Shown: piece after piece, positions 12,115-23,729 of the stretch
Position numbering within the stretch: the first letter of the stretch is position 1
How the letters are laid out: the number at the start of each line of letters is the position of its first letter
Source of the DNA: Ephydatia muelleri
Lineage: Eukaryota; Porifera; Demospongiae; Spongillida; Spongillidae
NCBI GenBank assembly: GCA_013339895.1
Contig: JABACO010000008.1
Span: 3,613,490-3,677,489, forward strand
Length of the DNA: 64,000 nt
Reading direction: 5' to 3'
Notes under the pieces: model-generated
Told to the model about the DNA's origin: nothing
Seen by the model: only the letters and a program-made list of their open reading frames with translations
Database searches by the model: none
Program-made: the position numbers and the translations under genes

Positions 12115-13410
12115 ATACAGTGCAATAACATACTGCCTTAGTAATCTCAACTTATTCCATGGGAGCCCCAATCCTGCCTTTAGAGCAAGACCCTGCTCAG
12201 GCGTCATTCCTGCTGTGATCCCTGCAGTTTTAAGTATCCCATCTCGTTCTTCCTGTGGCAAGGACCTCACTTCAGTTTCAAGTAACACAATACTGGGACT
12301 TCCAGCACTAAGAATGGCTCTGGCCTTTGTTATTTCTTCTATGCGACGCTTCTTGGTTCTTCTGCTGATGAGGTTCATTGGAGCTCGTGGCTGGGTGATC
12401 TTCATAACAGTGAAAGGCTGCAAAGCAAAAATAAATAAATAAATTATGCTTGTGGTAAAGAAATTTTGGCATTGAGCATACTGTTCCTCCAGTTTGTAAC
12501 TGTATTGTGTTAATTGATGTACTTTCGAACAGTTGGGTAATTACTTCAGCTGCTATCATAGACTGCGTGTTGATATGTGGACTGCATTTGTGGGTGTTGT
12601 AATTTCTTGCTATTACATCTTTTTTGCATGAAGGGCACTGCACAGCGATGTCACTCAGCAGCTTTACCACAAGGTCAGGGGCTGATTTGAGATCTTCAGG
12701 TTGAAGGTCTGATGTTGTGTAGCAGCAAGGGCACTTTAGGCACAAAGATGTCTTTATATGCTGAACAAGGCATGTACAGCACACATACACACGGCATGGT
12801 AATTCTATTGGCTGATTCAATATCTCCAAGCAAATTGGACAGGATAGTGTATCTGCCATGGATAGCACCTCTGAAGCAACAAGTAATGGCCTTGGCTCTC
12901 TTGTAATCACAGCAGGTGGAGCAAGTTTCTCTATGACCTGTATGATGGCTCGTGGGGTGATCATTTCAGTCATGATGGTCTGTGGTGAGCTGTGCCATCT
13001 GGTGCTGTAGAATGCCTTACACCCCTATGAATTTGCATAGAGTGAGTGGGGGGTACATGTACTAGAAACCATTTGCATACCTTACAAGTGCTAGCACTAT
13101 GTAAGTGCCAATTATACAGCTGAACATAGCACTTGACATGATTCTTCTGCTCCTTTGCCACAAGAACACGTGACATAGCTTTAAAGCACAAGGTGCAAAA
13201 CTTTTGGGGGTGGATCTCAGCTGCATCAACAGCAACGTTGATGTCAAAAGCCACTAGAAGCTTGTCAGCATAAGAGATACAGCTGTATGATGGCTCTGGT
13301 TTTACTGATTTCCCCTTTGCTTTGACCCCTCTATGCAATTTGCACCCGCACACTCGGCACAAATCAACTAGCCGACACTTGTGGTGCACTTCCATTCTTG
13401 TGGTGCGCAT
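11318..13410 (-). pseudogene. RAG1-like gene L1, catalytic centre deleted
   Basis: Exons read on the minus strand: 13081-13410 holds a RAG1 zinc-dimerisation-type domain (LCRVCG, FDINVAVDAAEIHPQKFC, C-x2-C, W-x-LHSAS-x-CKVC completed across the splice). 12482-13024 has a RING-like module (CPICLEILNQPIELPC, CCTCL, CPCC) and a C2H2-like finger (VQCPSCKKD, YNTHKC). 12134-12417 ends in ALKAGLGLPWNKLRLLR and begins with a basic RRTKKRR patch where RAG1 has its nonamer-binding domain. A (CA)n tract follows. Then come the GNHVHKILQ exon (about 11926-12020, frameshifted at a T run), 11694-11871, and the Glu exon 11318-11628 (LMGEQGAESIH). The exons that in L2 hold the first Asp and CxxC are absent. 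RAG1 and its relatives are DDE recombinases; this copy cannot be active. Confidence 0.8.
12076..12109. repeat. (CA)n microsatellite at the L1 deletion point
   Basis: About 17 uninterrupted CA units lie where L2 has five exons (51.7-50.4 kb). The repeat marks, and may have mediated, loss of the catalytic centre of L1. Confidence 0.9.
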
Positions 13411-14818
13411 TATTCATAATTTGGGTACGTGTGTTAAAATATTTATAGCAGGCCATAGGAGACGCGGCACCGCCAAATGAAAACATATTCTTACCTGGCA
13501 AGGATACCACAATCTGCTGCTTTTTTATCGACGGCACTTATAAGGGCGGAAAAAAAGCTACGCAGTCCTGAATGTACGCAACTTTTCCCGCCAAAAAAAA
13601 ACTGTTTTATGCGCGGAACGAATCGCAATGCGCCACTCGAGGCTAATGGATGCGTGAGACTAAATCTAAGAAGAGGACTAGTTCTAGTAAATGTCTGTTG
13701 CCATCTTATTTGCATTAGATCGATTGGCTGCGTATATGTTATGTTGAAACTTTAATGAGCTTGTAAAGAGAAAACGGTTGTTGAACCGTAAATCATTTTC
13801 CGGTGTTCTAATTATGACCCCTAATGCCCATTTGAAACAGCCGTGGATCCGAACAGTTGACGCTATCGACTGCCTATTTGCAACACTTCATACACACCGT
13901 TTTTCTGTGTGAATATATATTTTGGTGTCTTGCACAAACACAGTGCCGACGTTACGATGTTCGATACCCCATGGGGTTCAAAACTTTCACAACTTCATGG
14001 AGGAGCGTTCCTGTTGCTATTGATATCTTCTGTTCGTTGATTTTTACTTTATCGGTTACGGAGATATAGCCTTGCAAAGTTAATGTTGTACATTTCCAGC
14101 TCGATTCGCACAATTATTGCACGCTGGTAGTGCCCCCTTCCCGCACCCTCCCCGGGGCGGCGCCGCCCACTACTCTGCCAAACCTATAGCCACACCTTCC
14201 ATTGTGCCCCCTCCTCCCAAATCCTGGATCCGCCACTATTTCCCTCACCCGGGCAGTGAATTTATGTGGGTAGATTAAGAAGAGGACTTCTCATTTCGCA
14301 AGACGATAGTACCAAATTAACGGTATCTGGCAGTAATCAACACGGCGCGCGTAAGGCTATTTGCTACGCACTCGCATATATCTTCTAGTCATAAGGGGGC
14401 GCCAAAATAGACGAGGGATAATTAATTATTTCGCCAACGCGAAGTCGCGAACGGGCACCTAGGGAATAGGGTTATGTGACAGACTTGACTTTACAAACAT
14501 CTGCATGCATATACTTTTAAATTCCCGGACTGGCCGGACATTGCAGATACGGTATACAATCGTCACCTCCATATATCTGTTGAATCGAGCTCGGTTGAAT
14601 ACACACTTTAATCGCAGTCAGTGTCACGCAGTGCAGTTCGGAATCGATCTCGTATCGCCAGATAGGTTATCACAGACTCACAGTCTCACAGTTGCAGCGA
14701 CAGTGAGCACTTAGGGAAGGCCCGGCTCGGAGAATGAAACGTAGTGGAGCTCAGAGTCGCAAAAGAAGGAAGGTACTAGAGAGTGAAGCAGCTAAATGCA
14801 GAAAAATGATGGAGGGCT
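13411..14818. repeat. Dispersed AT-rich repeat, copy 1; otherwise no gene
   Basis: From about 13830 to 14470 the sequence resembles 18250-18870 (same strand), 25030-25680 (opposite strand) and 32800-33260. Shared landmarks are TTTTGGTGTCTTGCACAAAC, GTGCCGACG, CGTTAATTTTTACTTT-like stretches, TTACGGAGATATA, and further on GACGAT(A/C)GTACCAAATTAA. No protein is encoded. The remaining sequence holds only short open frames. Confidence 0.7.
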
Positions 14819-17187
14819 TTGTCAGGCAGCTGCCTTTTTCTGCTGAATCAGATGGTGTTCATGTTCAGGATGATAAACTCAGGTCTGAAACATCCACTGA
14901 TGAATGACGGCAATCATGACTCAAGTGTAACATTTGATGAAGATAACTCCACTAGCAGATTGGATGATGCAACTATAAGTCCCTTCTTAGGCAATGTCAC
15001 CTCTATGGAGTGCAGATCTGGCAACACACCTCTAAGCCCAGACATTATGAGTTCTCATGACGTTGGCCATTTGACATTCGATCCAGTACCACATATTTCA
15101 GTCATACCAGTCCCTACATGTATGTGATGAAATGATAAAAACAGGGTCAATTCAGTTTCAGAACGCCTGTGGTCCTTTTTCCACGTCAACTGGCGAACGT
15201 TCGATGACACCCACTTGGTTTCAGCGTCACCTTGCCAATGGAAGTATTGTGAACCGCTCTTGGTTGTTATGTTCACCACTAAATAAAGCTGCATATTGCT
15301 TTTGTTGTTTGTTGTTTACATCGTCATCGGTTAATTGCAGATCGGCTTTTGATTTAGGTAATGGGTTCAGCAAATGGAAGAAGCCAGAAAAATTAGTCTT
15401 ACATGAGAACAGTCCTAGTCATCGCAAATCGTTTACAATGTGGAAAGAAGCGGAGCAAAGAATAACTTTTGGTATAGGGATTGATGCTTGCATGCACTGA
15501 AGCGATGATTCAATCTGAAAAACAGCGATGGCGAGAAGTTTTAAAAACTATTCTAGCGTGTATCATTTATCTTGCTTCCCACTACGTGGTCATGAAGAAC
15601 GATTAAGCAATGACTGTGATAATCCGTTTCTCTCCTGAAACTGATTGGTCAATCCTATTATTTCAGACCATCTGAAATATGCTAAAGACAATCCTAAATC
15701 TGTCACATACTTATCCCCAGAAATTCAGAATGAATTTATCAGTATTCTTGCAAACAGTGTAAGAAATCGGTTTTTACAAGACATCATACAAAGCAAATAC
15801 TAGTAGATTCAACACCTGATCTTGCCCATCGGGAACAATTATCACAGGTAATTCGGTTTGTTGACATTAATTTTGTATGCAAGAAAGTCTGTATCAAAGA
15901 AGTGTTTCTGGGTTTCATAGAGTTGCATTCAAAAGATGCTTCTAGCCTCGAGAAGGTCATCCTGGAACGTTTGGAATCCGACGGAACACCTCTGGGTGAT
16001 GCAGGTCACAGTGCTACGATAATGCATCTGTAATGGCTGGTCATATATCGCCTTCAACAGCGGATATGTGCCAGAAATCACCGTGCATTGTTTCTCAGTA
16101 AACTGTGACAATCACAGTTTGAACTTAGCTGGACTGCACTCTGCCAAACAGGATCCAATTGTTGTAACCTTTATTGGAACGATCGAAAAAATTTATACGT
16201 TTTTCTCAACCTCAACCCTACCGCGGTGGGAAGCTGAAAAATGTGCTTCCACTTGTAGTGAAACGGGAATATAATGTGAAACTAGATAGAGTTCACGTGC
16301 AGAGACTGTGAAAGCAATTGCATTGGTCTAGGTGAATTGGTGGGATTGCTTGAAAAGTTATCTGATGATACAACCATGGACACCAGAAGTGAAGCACAGA
16401 TTCTGTTAGCAGCGATTTTGAAATTTGAATTCTTTGTTCTGTTGCATTTTTGGAACACAATTCTTGGAAAACTAGATCGTGTTCAGAAGAGGTTGCAGGA
16501 TCCAAGCATGAATTTTAAGGATGCTGCAGCAGACCTGAAAGGTTTGCAGCATAACCTTGCCACTGATGGTGATCAATTGTGCCAAAGATAAGATGCACAG
16601 ACTGGGAAATAGATGTGGAGCGTCGGATTAGGAGATGACGACGAATGCCTGATGAATTGTCCCTGGATGCCGGACTATCTGCTGAACAGGAGATTAAGCG
16701 AGTTTTGAGAAGCATTCTTGACACGCAGGCTCCACCAAGAGATTTTAACACGTTTCTCGCGATTGGATGACATGAATTCTAAATTCGGCTTTCTACTTGA
16801 TGTGACAAATTTACTGAGTAACAATGATACCCCTGCTCACCATCGTCATCGTGGAGCTAGGAGAATTCTATGACACTGACATAAACGAGGAAGACCTCTC
16901 TACTGACTTTTGTGATTGCAGGATGCTACTTAATAGTAGAGGCGATATTTCACCAAAGACTCCTATAGAGCTTCTGTCATTTATCATGTCATATGGAGAT
17001 TATGTATTCACGAATCTCCGCATTGCACTACAATATTGCTTACAATTGCTGTATCTATCGCCAGTTGCGCGAACGCTCTTTCAGCAAATTAAAGCTAATT
17101 TTGTCCTACTTGCGTTCGTCGATGGGACAAGATCGCTTTAGCAACCTTGCTCTATTGAGTATAGAAAGAGGCATTGGAATGTATTAA
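14819..17187 (+). pseudogene. Third hAT-like transposase (TTF zinc-finger type), decayed
   Basis: Segments in several frames follow the order of a TTF-domain hAT transposase. 15132-15500 matches the N-terminal TTF-type domain (TWFQRHLANGSIVNRSWLL, YCFCCLLF, NGFSKWKKPEKLVLHENSPS). Near 16010-16250 there are ASVMAGHIS and VNCDNHSLNLAGLHSA. 16337-16591 and 16824-17141 cover the central helical region. The C-terminal dimerisation block SFSKLKLILSYLRSSMGQDR lies at about 17078-17140. The frame breaks at least five times. No terminal repeats could be assigned. Confidence 0.75.
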
Positions 17188-17189
17188 CG

Positions 17190-18180
17190 TCGATGAAGTT
17201 ATGACACATTTTCATCAGCAAAGGTCAGACGAATGCATGTATAGGAAGAAACAAGTTATATACCTCCGTGTATTATATGATTGACAAATGACAAATATAA
17301 CATACAGGTACGAATAGCGCAAGGGTGAAGGGGGGGAGGGGGGGTGGGGTGGGCGGCGCCATTAGGGCATTATGTCCCCGGGCGCTCAACAATCACACAA
17401 CGCCACTGCTGATGACCTTGTCACTTTTTTGTCCGATAACGAAATCTCTGCTACATGTAATGCAATGCGACCTTAGAATGTGTCGAGTAGTAGGAGTCAT
17501 GAGATTAGTCATGAGAATATGTATTAAATACATGAGACTTAGTGTGTCCATATAAAGACTTGGTATATGCATTCTTGTTACAGAATGTTTCCAATCTGTA
17601 ACAGATTATTTACAACCTGTAACAGAACTCGGGACACCAAAAAATATGGCCGTCGCTCTTCCCGGGATGACACTGCAACCTCTCTATAACTGCTAGGGCT
17701 ATCAATTCAAATATTGCAAGTGCGCTTCCGTCTGTTGAACTGATGGCTGTATGGCAGGCATCCTTTGAACACACAAGGGGGATATTAAAAATCGATACAG
17801 TGTTACCTATCTGGCAGTGATACAACATGCCTAGTACGGTTGTAGTAATTTTTGCTGTGGACAAATTAGGTCGGGGAATGAGAGTATAGTCAACGCAGAC
17901 ATAAATAAGCAAGGATTTCTCTTACCAATAAGAAAACCTCGTGAAAGATAGATATCTCATCTTGCGAACTGAAAGCCCGGTATTTAGCGAATACAATAAG
18001 TACTTTGTAGTCTAGTTGTGTGCTATCACTGCTATGTTTGTTAATATTTGTATTATTATTGATCATGGAGCCCAGGTGCGGTACAATGCAAGAGATCTCC
18101 TATGTAGAGCATGTAATTTAGTTTAGTTACATTTGGAAAGTATAATTAGTATAGGAATATCACTTAGTGTAGGAAAAGCA
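17190..18180. other. No gene recognised
   Basis: Contains a G-rich stretch at 17324-17360 and only short frames without domains. It ends at the left edge of the large inverted repeat. Confidence 0.4.
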
Positions 18181-19740
18181 TATGGGATCGTTTCCGCGAA
18201 AAGGGACCTAGTGCATATTATAAAATTTGTTATAAAAATGCCTTATGTTTAAATCGCTGTAACTCCCGAACGGTACATGCTATCGACTCCCGATTTTCAA
18301 CACGTCATACTACACCATGACAGTATGTAATGTTATATTTTGGTGTCTTGCACAAACTCTGTGCCGACGATACAAGATCCGATAGCCCATAGGGTTCAAA
18401 AACGCCATATCTTCAGTTAGGAGCTCCAAATCGTTTTAAACTCAGTGTGTACGTAGAGGGGTCCTGTCACTATTGAGTTGTTCTTTTCGTTAATTTTTAC
18501 TTTTTCCGTTACGGAGATATACCTGTGCAAAGTTAATGCACATTTCCAGCTCGATTATTGCATGCAGCCCGCGTTCCATTCTCCCAATCCACAATAAATT
18601 TCGATAACTTTCTTTGTTCCGCCCATTCTCCACCCATACTCTGCCTAAAACCGTTCGCAACACCCATGCAGCGACAATTCAAAGAAGAAGAAGAAGAAGA
18701 AGACGTCTCGCTTGGCAAGACGATCGTACCAAATTAATGATTGAGTCGAATTGTAATCCTGCGCCTCCCACGTCGCAGATGGCCGAATTCAACATGGCTC
18801 GCGTAAGGCTATACATGTATTTGCTACGCACTTGCATCATCCTCTAGTCATGCAATAAAGCTTTCCTATTTGCTGTAGCGCTAGCCCTTGCTAAAATTCT
18901 TGTCACACCCACTCAGCTACGCTTGCAATGTCAACTTTCAGCTCACGCATAGTACATGAACATCAGTGCACTCATGCTGGCTCACACACCTTTATGCATT
19001 TGTGCACACACTTGCATTGTTGCGTATATAAACCTGTACACCATCGTATGACATATTCTTATGCACAATACAGTACTTGTGGCACACAATAAACCAGTCT
19101 GATGATGATGACACACTCTCACACCACATGCACGTGCATTCTACCATTTAACTGTGTGCATTTTTGAGGGGGTTTATGCACTGAGCTTCTGTACTCTCTT
19201 AGTTTAATCCTTGGCATTGTTGCCTGTAGAAGCATTCCTTATAACAATTCCTCTCTGTGCAGGCTGAGTTTCCCATATAAATGGTTCTTCCTACATGACA
19301 TAGAGCCCTCACATGTACATAGGTATGTGGCAACATATAGGATTGGCCCACTGTACGTGCATCATGTCCCCAAAGGATTGGTCCTCTATGTGTGCATAGT
19401 TACCATAGGATTGATCATTTGTACGTACATCATGTCTTCATAGTCCTCTAGAGGCACACATACATTGTACATGTTGCAAAGAATAACTGTATTTTACCGC
19501 AACATGTGTAAAGTTTTTTAAAAGTTCTTATGCACTCACATCATCTTTCTCTCGACAGTAGAGAAACGTGTAATAAAGCTTTCCTATTTGTCGTATTGCT
19601 CATCTGCTCATCATTCTTTATACCCCCCTCCCCCACTCAGCTATGTGCCAGGCATCTGTACCACTTCACAGTAACTTTGGTCTCCTGTTGCCCACACAAT
19701 TTTCAGCTCACACAGAGTACATGAATTTGCCCTAAGGTAG
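18180..19740 (+). repeat. Left arm of the large inverted repeat
   Basis: Pairs with 23730-25735 on the opposite strand. 18180-18910 matches 25735-25005, including GGGATCGTTTCCGCGAAAAG at the outer edge and GCTAAAATTCTTGTCAC further in. 18940-19330 matches 24500-24120 (GTTGCGTATATAAACCTGTA; ATCATCATCAGACTGG-type). Weaker matches continue inward around CGTGTAATAAAGCTTTCCTA (19568) and CTCATCATTCTTTAT (19608). The outer part is also copy 2 of the dispersed repeat found at 13.8 kb. A short GAA run (18677-18700) is specific to this arm. Confidence 0.85.
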
Positions 19741-19974
19741 AGTTTAGGTACAGGTGTAGTTTAATGCACATGACCAGTCTATGTCTTTGTATTACTAAGC
19801 TTTCTATGGGTACTAGGTACAGTGCATGTCCGCTGCTAAGGCTGAGATGTAAGCATATGTTTCTACAGATGCATTCAATGAATGATCCTAACTAATCCTA
19901 AGCTTGGCATTAGTGCCCAATGCAGGATGTCTTACCCCTAAAACCCTTATCCAATCAAGAATCATCCCAAACTG

Positions 19975-20530
19975 TTGTTGATATGTTCACAGGTTCGCAT
20001 CCATATAATAGTAATTTCATGTGTGCAGCACTCCAGCAATAGCCTTGACTACGGCTCAGTTGACCAACTCCTTCCCCTATTAGATGACGGGTTGCTAGTT
20101 GGCCAGGTGGCTAAGAAGGGCAGCACCAGGCGACAGGTCTCAGTTCTCAGCTCCTGGATGGAAGCCTGGAACATATTGCATTCAGATTGCGCCCAAACTG
20201 CTCTTGAGCTGGTGAAGTACCAACACATCATCTGCCATCTCTTCGCACCCGATGGCAGCAGCCTTGAGGTATGACAGTTCTTTTGGCAGGCCGCAGCTAT
20301 GGACAAGCTGCATAACCTCTGCTGGGATGTGTTGAAGGAGGACGTGCTGGTGTGGTGTGTCACACATCAGCCCTTTCATGCATGGCAACAGCCAGTTCCA
20401 AGCAGGCTCACCACCACACCAGCAGGCCTACTCCACCATCTGGTGCACATGGAGTGAGCCACCCACAGGTGCTGGGTCCCAGGCTGTGGTGGAGAGCACT
20501 CTGCCAAGGCCTGGCCATGTGCTGCACTAG
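19975..20530 (+). pseudogene. Gag-like protein remnant with CCHC-like knuckle
   Basis: The 99-residue frame at 19975-20274 contains GLLVGQVAKKG and VLSSWMEAWNIL followed by LELVKYQHIICHLF. In other frames the sequence continues with DVLVWCVTHQPFHAW (about 20340-20385) and a zinc-knuckle-like HRCWVPGCGGEHSAKA (about 20465-20512). This resembles the gag-like N-terminal proteins of repetitive elements seen in sponge and cnidarian genomes, from memory. It is broken by frameshifts and ends where the minisatellite begins. Confidence 0.45.
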
Positions 20531-20544
20531 TGGCCCCGTGATCT

Positions 20545-22240
20545 CCAGTGAGTTCACACCACTCTATGACCAGTTAAGTCACACTACTCTATGACCAGTG
20601 AACTCACACCACTTTATGCGCAGTGAACTCACACCACTCTACGAACAGCAAGCTCACACCACTCTACGACCAGCGAGCTCATTCCACTCTACGACCAGCG
20701 AGCTCACACCATTCTACGACTAGCGAGCTCAACCACTCTACAACCAGCGAGCTCACACCACTCTACGACCAGTGAGCTCACACCACTCTACGACCAGCAA
20801 GCTCATACCACTCTACGACCAGCGAGCTCATACCACTCTACGACCAGTGAGCTCACATCATTCTACAAACAGCGAGCTCACACGACTCTACGACCAGCGA
20901 GCTCACACCACTCTATGACCAGCGAATACACACCACTCTATGACCAGCGAGCTCATACCACTCTACAACCAGCGAGCTCACACCACTCTACGACCAGCGA
21001 GCTCACATCACTCAATGACCAGAATTCACACCACTCTGTGACCAGCGAGCTCACACCACTCTACGACCAGCGAATACACACCACTCTATGTCCAGCGAGC
21101 TCACACCACTCTACAACCAGCGAGCTCACACCACTCTACGACCAGTGAGCTGACACCACTCTATGACCAGCGAGCTCACACCACTCTACAACCAGCGAGC
21201 TCACACCACTCTACGAACAGCGAGCTCACATCACTCACAACCAGCGAGCTCACACCACTCTACGACCAGTGAGCTCACATCATTCTACAAACAGCGAGCT
21301 CACACCACTCTACGACCAGTGAAACTCACATCACTCTACGACCAGCGAGCTCACACCACTCTACGACCAGAATTCACACCGCTCTATCTATGACCAGCGA
21401 GCTCACAGCACTCTACGACCAGTGAACTCACACCACTCTATGACCAGCGAGCTCACACCACTCTACGACCAGCGAACTCACAGCACTCTACAAACAGCGA
21501 GCTCACACCACTCTATGACCAGCGAGCTCACACCACTCTATGACCAGTGGAACTCGCACCACTCTATGACCAGCGAGCTCACACCATTCTTCGACTAGCA
21601 AGCTCACACCACTCTACGACCAGCGAGCTCATACCACTCTATGACCAGCGAGTTCATACCACTCTACAATGAGCGAGCTCACATCACTCTACGACCAGCG
21701 AGCTCACACCACTCTACGACCAGCGAGCTCACACCACTCTACGACCAGAATTCACACCGCTCTGTGACCAGCGAGCTCACACCACTCTACGACCAGCGAG
21801 CTCATACCACTCCAGCGAGCTCACACCACTCTACAACCATCGAGCTCACACCACTCTACGACCAGCGAGCTCACATCACTCAATGACCAGCGAGCTCACA
21901 TCACTCTATGACCAGCAAGCTCACATCACTCTACGACCAGCGAGCTCACATCACTCTATGACCAGCAAGCTCACATCACTCTACGACCAGCGAGCTCACA
22001 CCCCTCTACGACTAGTGAGCTCACACCACTCTACAAACAGCGAGCTCACACCACTCTACGACCAGTGAGCTTACACCACTCTATGACCAGCGAGCTCACA
22101 ACACTCTATGACCAGTGGAGCTCATACCACTCTATGACCAGCGAGCTCACACCACTCTATGACCAGCGAGCTCACACCACTCTACGATCAGTGAGCTCAC
22201 ACCAGCGAACTCACACTACTCTACAACTCACACCACTCCA
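20545..22240. repeat. 25-bp minisatellite, about 68 copies
   Basis: The consensus unit is AGCTCACACCACTCTACGAC followed by CAGCG, with single-base variants (CTATGAC, CTACAAC, AATTCACACC) and some shortened units. Because 25 is not a multiple of 3, each open frame cycles through three peptides (SELTPLYDQ, RAHTTLRPA, SSHHSTT) and stays open by chance; these are not proteins. The array lies near the centre of the 18.2-25.7 kb inverted repeat. The units are head to tail with no unique spacers. Confidence 0.95.
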
Positions 22241-22704
22241 TGACACTCTAACTTTAACCACAACTTACACCTTCACCCTGACAAGGCCTGGGTTACCTGG
22301 CTGCTTGACGGCATTGGCATACACTGACTCTGTTTCTCCGCTTAAATCATGCAACCTATCCACAGCATACACAAATCCACACACATACACATACACACAC
22401 ACACACTACAGTTACACATGTATACATGTGGCACAAACAATAACACTCTAATAATGATGGTACACTGAATGTGTTCTCTGCACATGTATTCTTGATCTAT
22501 TCTATTGAACAGCTCATGAAGGACATACATGTAGGTACACATCACGTACACTGTAGTGTCCCATAGGACTGGTCCTTTGTACATACATCATATCCCAATA
22601 GGACTGCTTGAGACAATTAAAGAGAATAGAGGACAAGTCATAAGGCTATTTTTATGTTTTTCTTAGAGAGGTGCAGAGTTGGATAATGAATATTAAACTT
22701 TAAC

Positions 22705-23190
22705 TTGCTACTTATGTCTGTGTAAACCTACGACGGGCCCTGACCTACCACATTCTGCAGATAGGGTAGCTACAATAAAATTCATTGCCACAGCATGCAG
22801 GAACCACATAGCCCATGCAGGACTTCAAAAAATTAATAATAGTAAACTTTACATGCGTGGTGCACCGTGAAGAGGCAGCACACAGTGTTGCAGGTCACAC
22901 TAGTTGTATGCAGGGAATGAAGTGAGTGTTTAAATACTCCTAGAAGGGTATAACAAGAGCGGAATGGGAAGCACAAAACTTTGTACTAATTGTGAGAAGG
23001 CTAGGCCAGGAACAGTTGGAGTGCAATAACACTCGTTGAATTCCCTGCATTCAAACTTATTTACTAGTGATGTAACATTGTACTGTTGGCCTGTAAGGTT
23101 AGACTGTTACCTTTGGCGATGAATATTATTGTACCTACCTATCATTGCAGATTGTGGTGGGTCAGGGCCCTTGGTAAGTTTACACGGACA
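22705..23190. repeat. Foldback repeat
   Basis: The left arm (about 22716-22785, GTGTAAACCTACGACGGGCC and onward to TTCATTGCC) is an imperfect inverted copy of 23113-23190 (GGGTCAGGGCCCTTGG..GTTTACACGG). An inner pair, TGCAGGGAATGAAGTGAGTG at about 22911 and AACACTCGTTGAATTCCCTGC at about 23027, extends the symmetry. No coding content was seen. Confidence 0.75.
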
Positions 23191-23729
23191 TACCTTAGCA
23201 AGCTAGTAAACCATTTCATTATTCTGCTGTTGCCAGACTCCCAAACGTTTTTACAGGTGAAACATAAAAAGTATACTTTTAGAGAAGACTACAAGCAGCA
23301 ATGCAGAGGAAAACCACAGTGAGTACGAAAGCAGGGTACAGAAATTGAGAATAGAATCAGTTGCCTCTTAATCTGTTCATCGAATAGAACGCTGTGCAGA
23401 GGAAACGTTCAGAGAGGCAGACCTTACACTTGAATGTATTTGGATGTACCATCATTATTAAAGTGTGTTATTATATGTCATGGTGCATAAGTGTTGTTGT
23501 GTTTATGTGTGTGTGTGTGTGTGTGCCTGCAAGTGATGTGCTCAAGTATTGTACAGTACTATTTGCACAACGTATGCACCTGCATAAGGGTGTGTGAACC
23601 AGTATGAGGGCATGTTCACGCACTCCATATGGTGCAGGCAAAATAAGACTTGAAGTCAGCATAAGCAGCAATAGTTGAGGCATAAAGAATGATGAGAAGT
23701 TGAGCAAGTTGAGAAAGTGTTATGCAGAA

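Noticed and set aside
20545-22240. CRISPR-like regular repeat array
   Set aside because: Units are 25 bp head to tail with no unique spacers, in a eukaryotic setting; it is a minisatellite.
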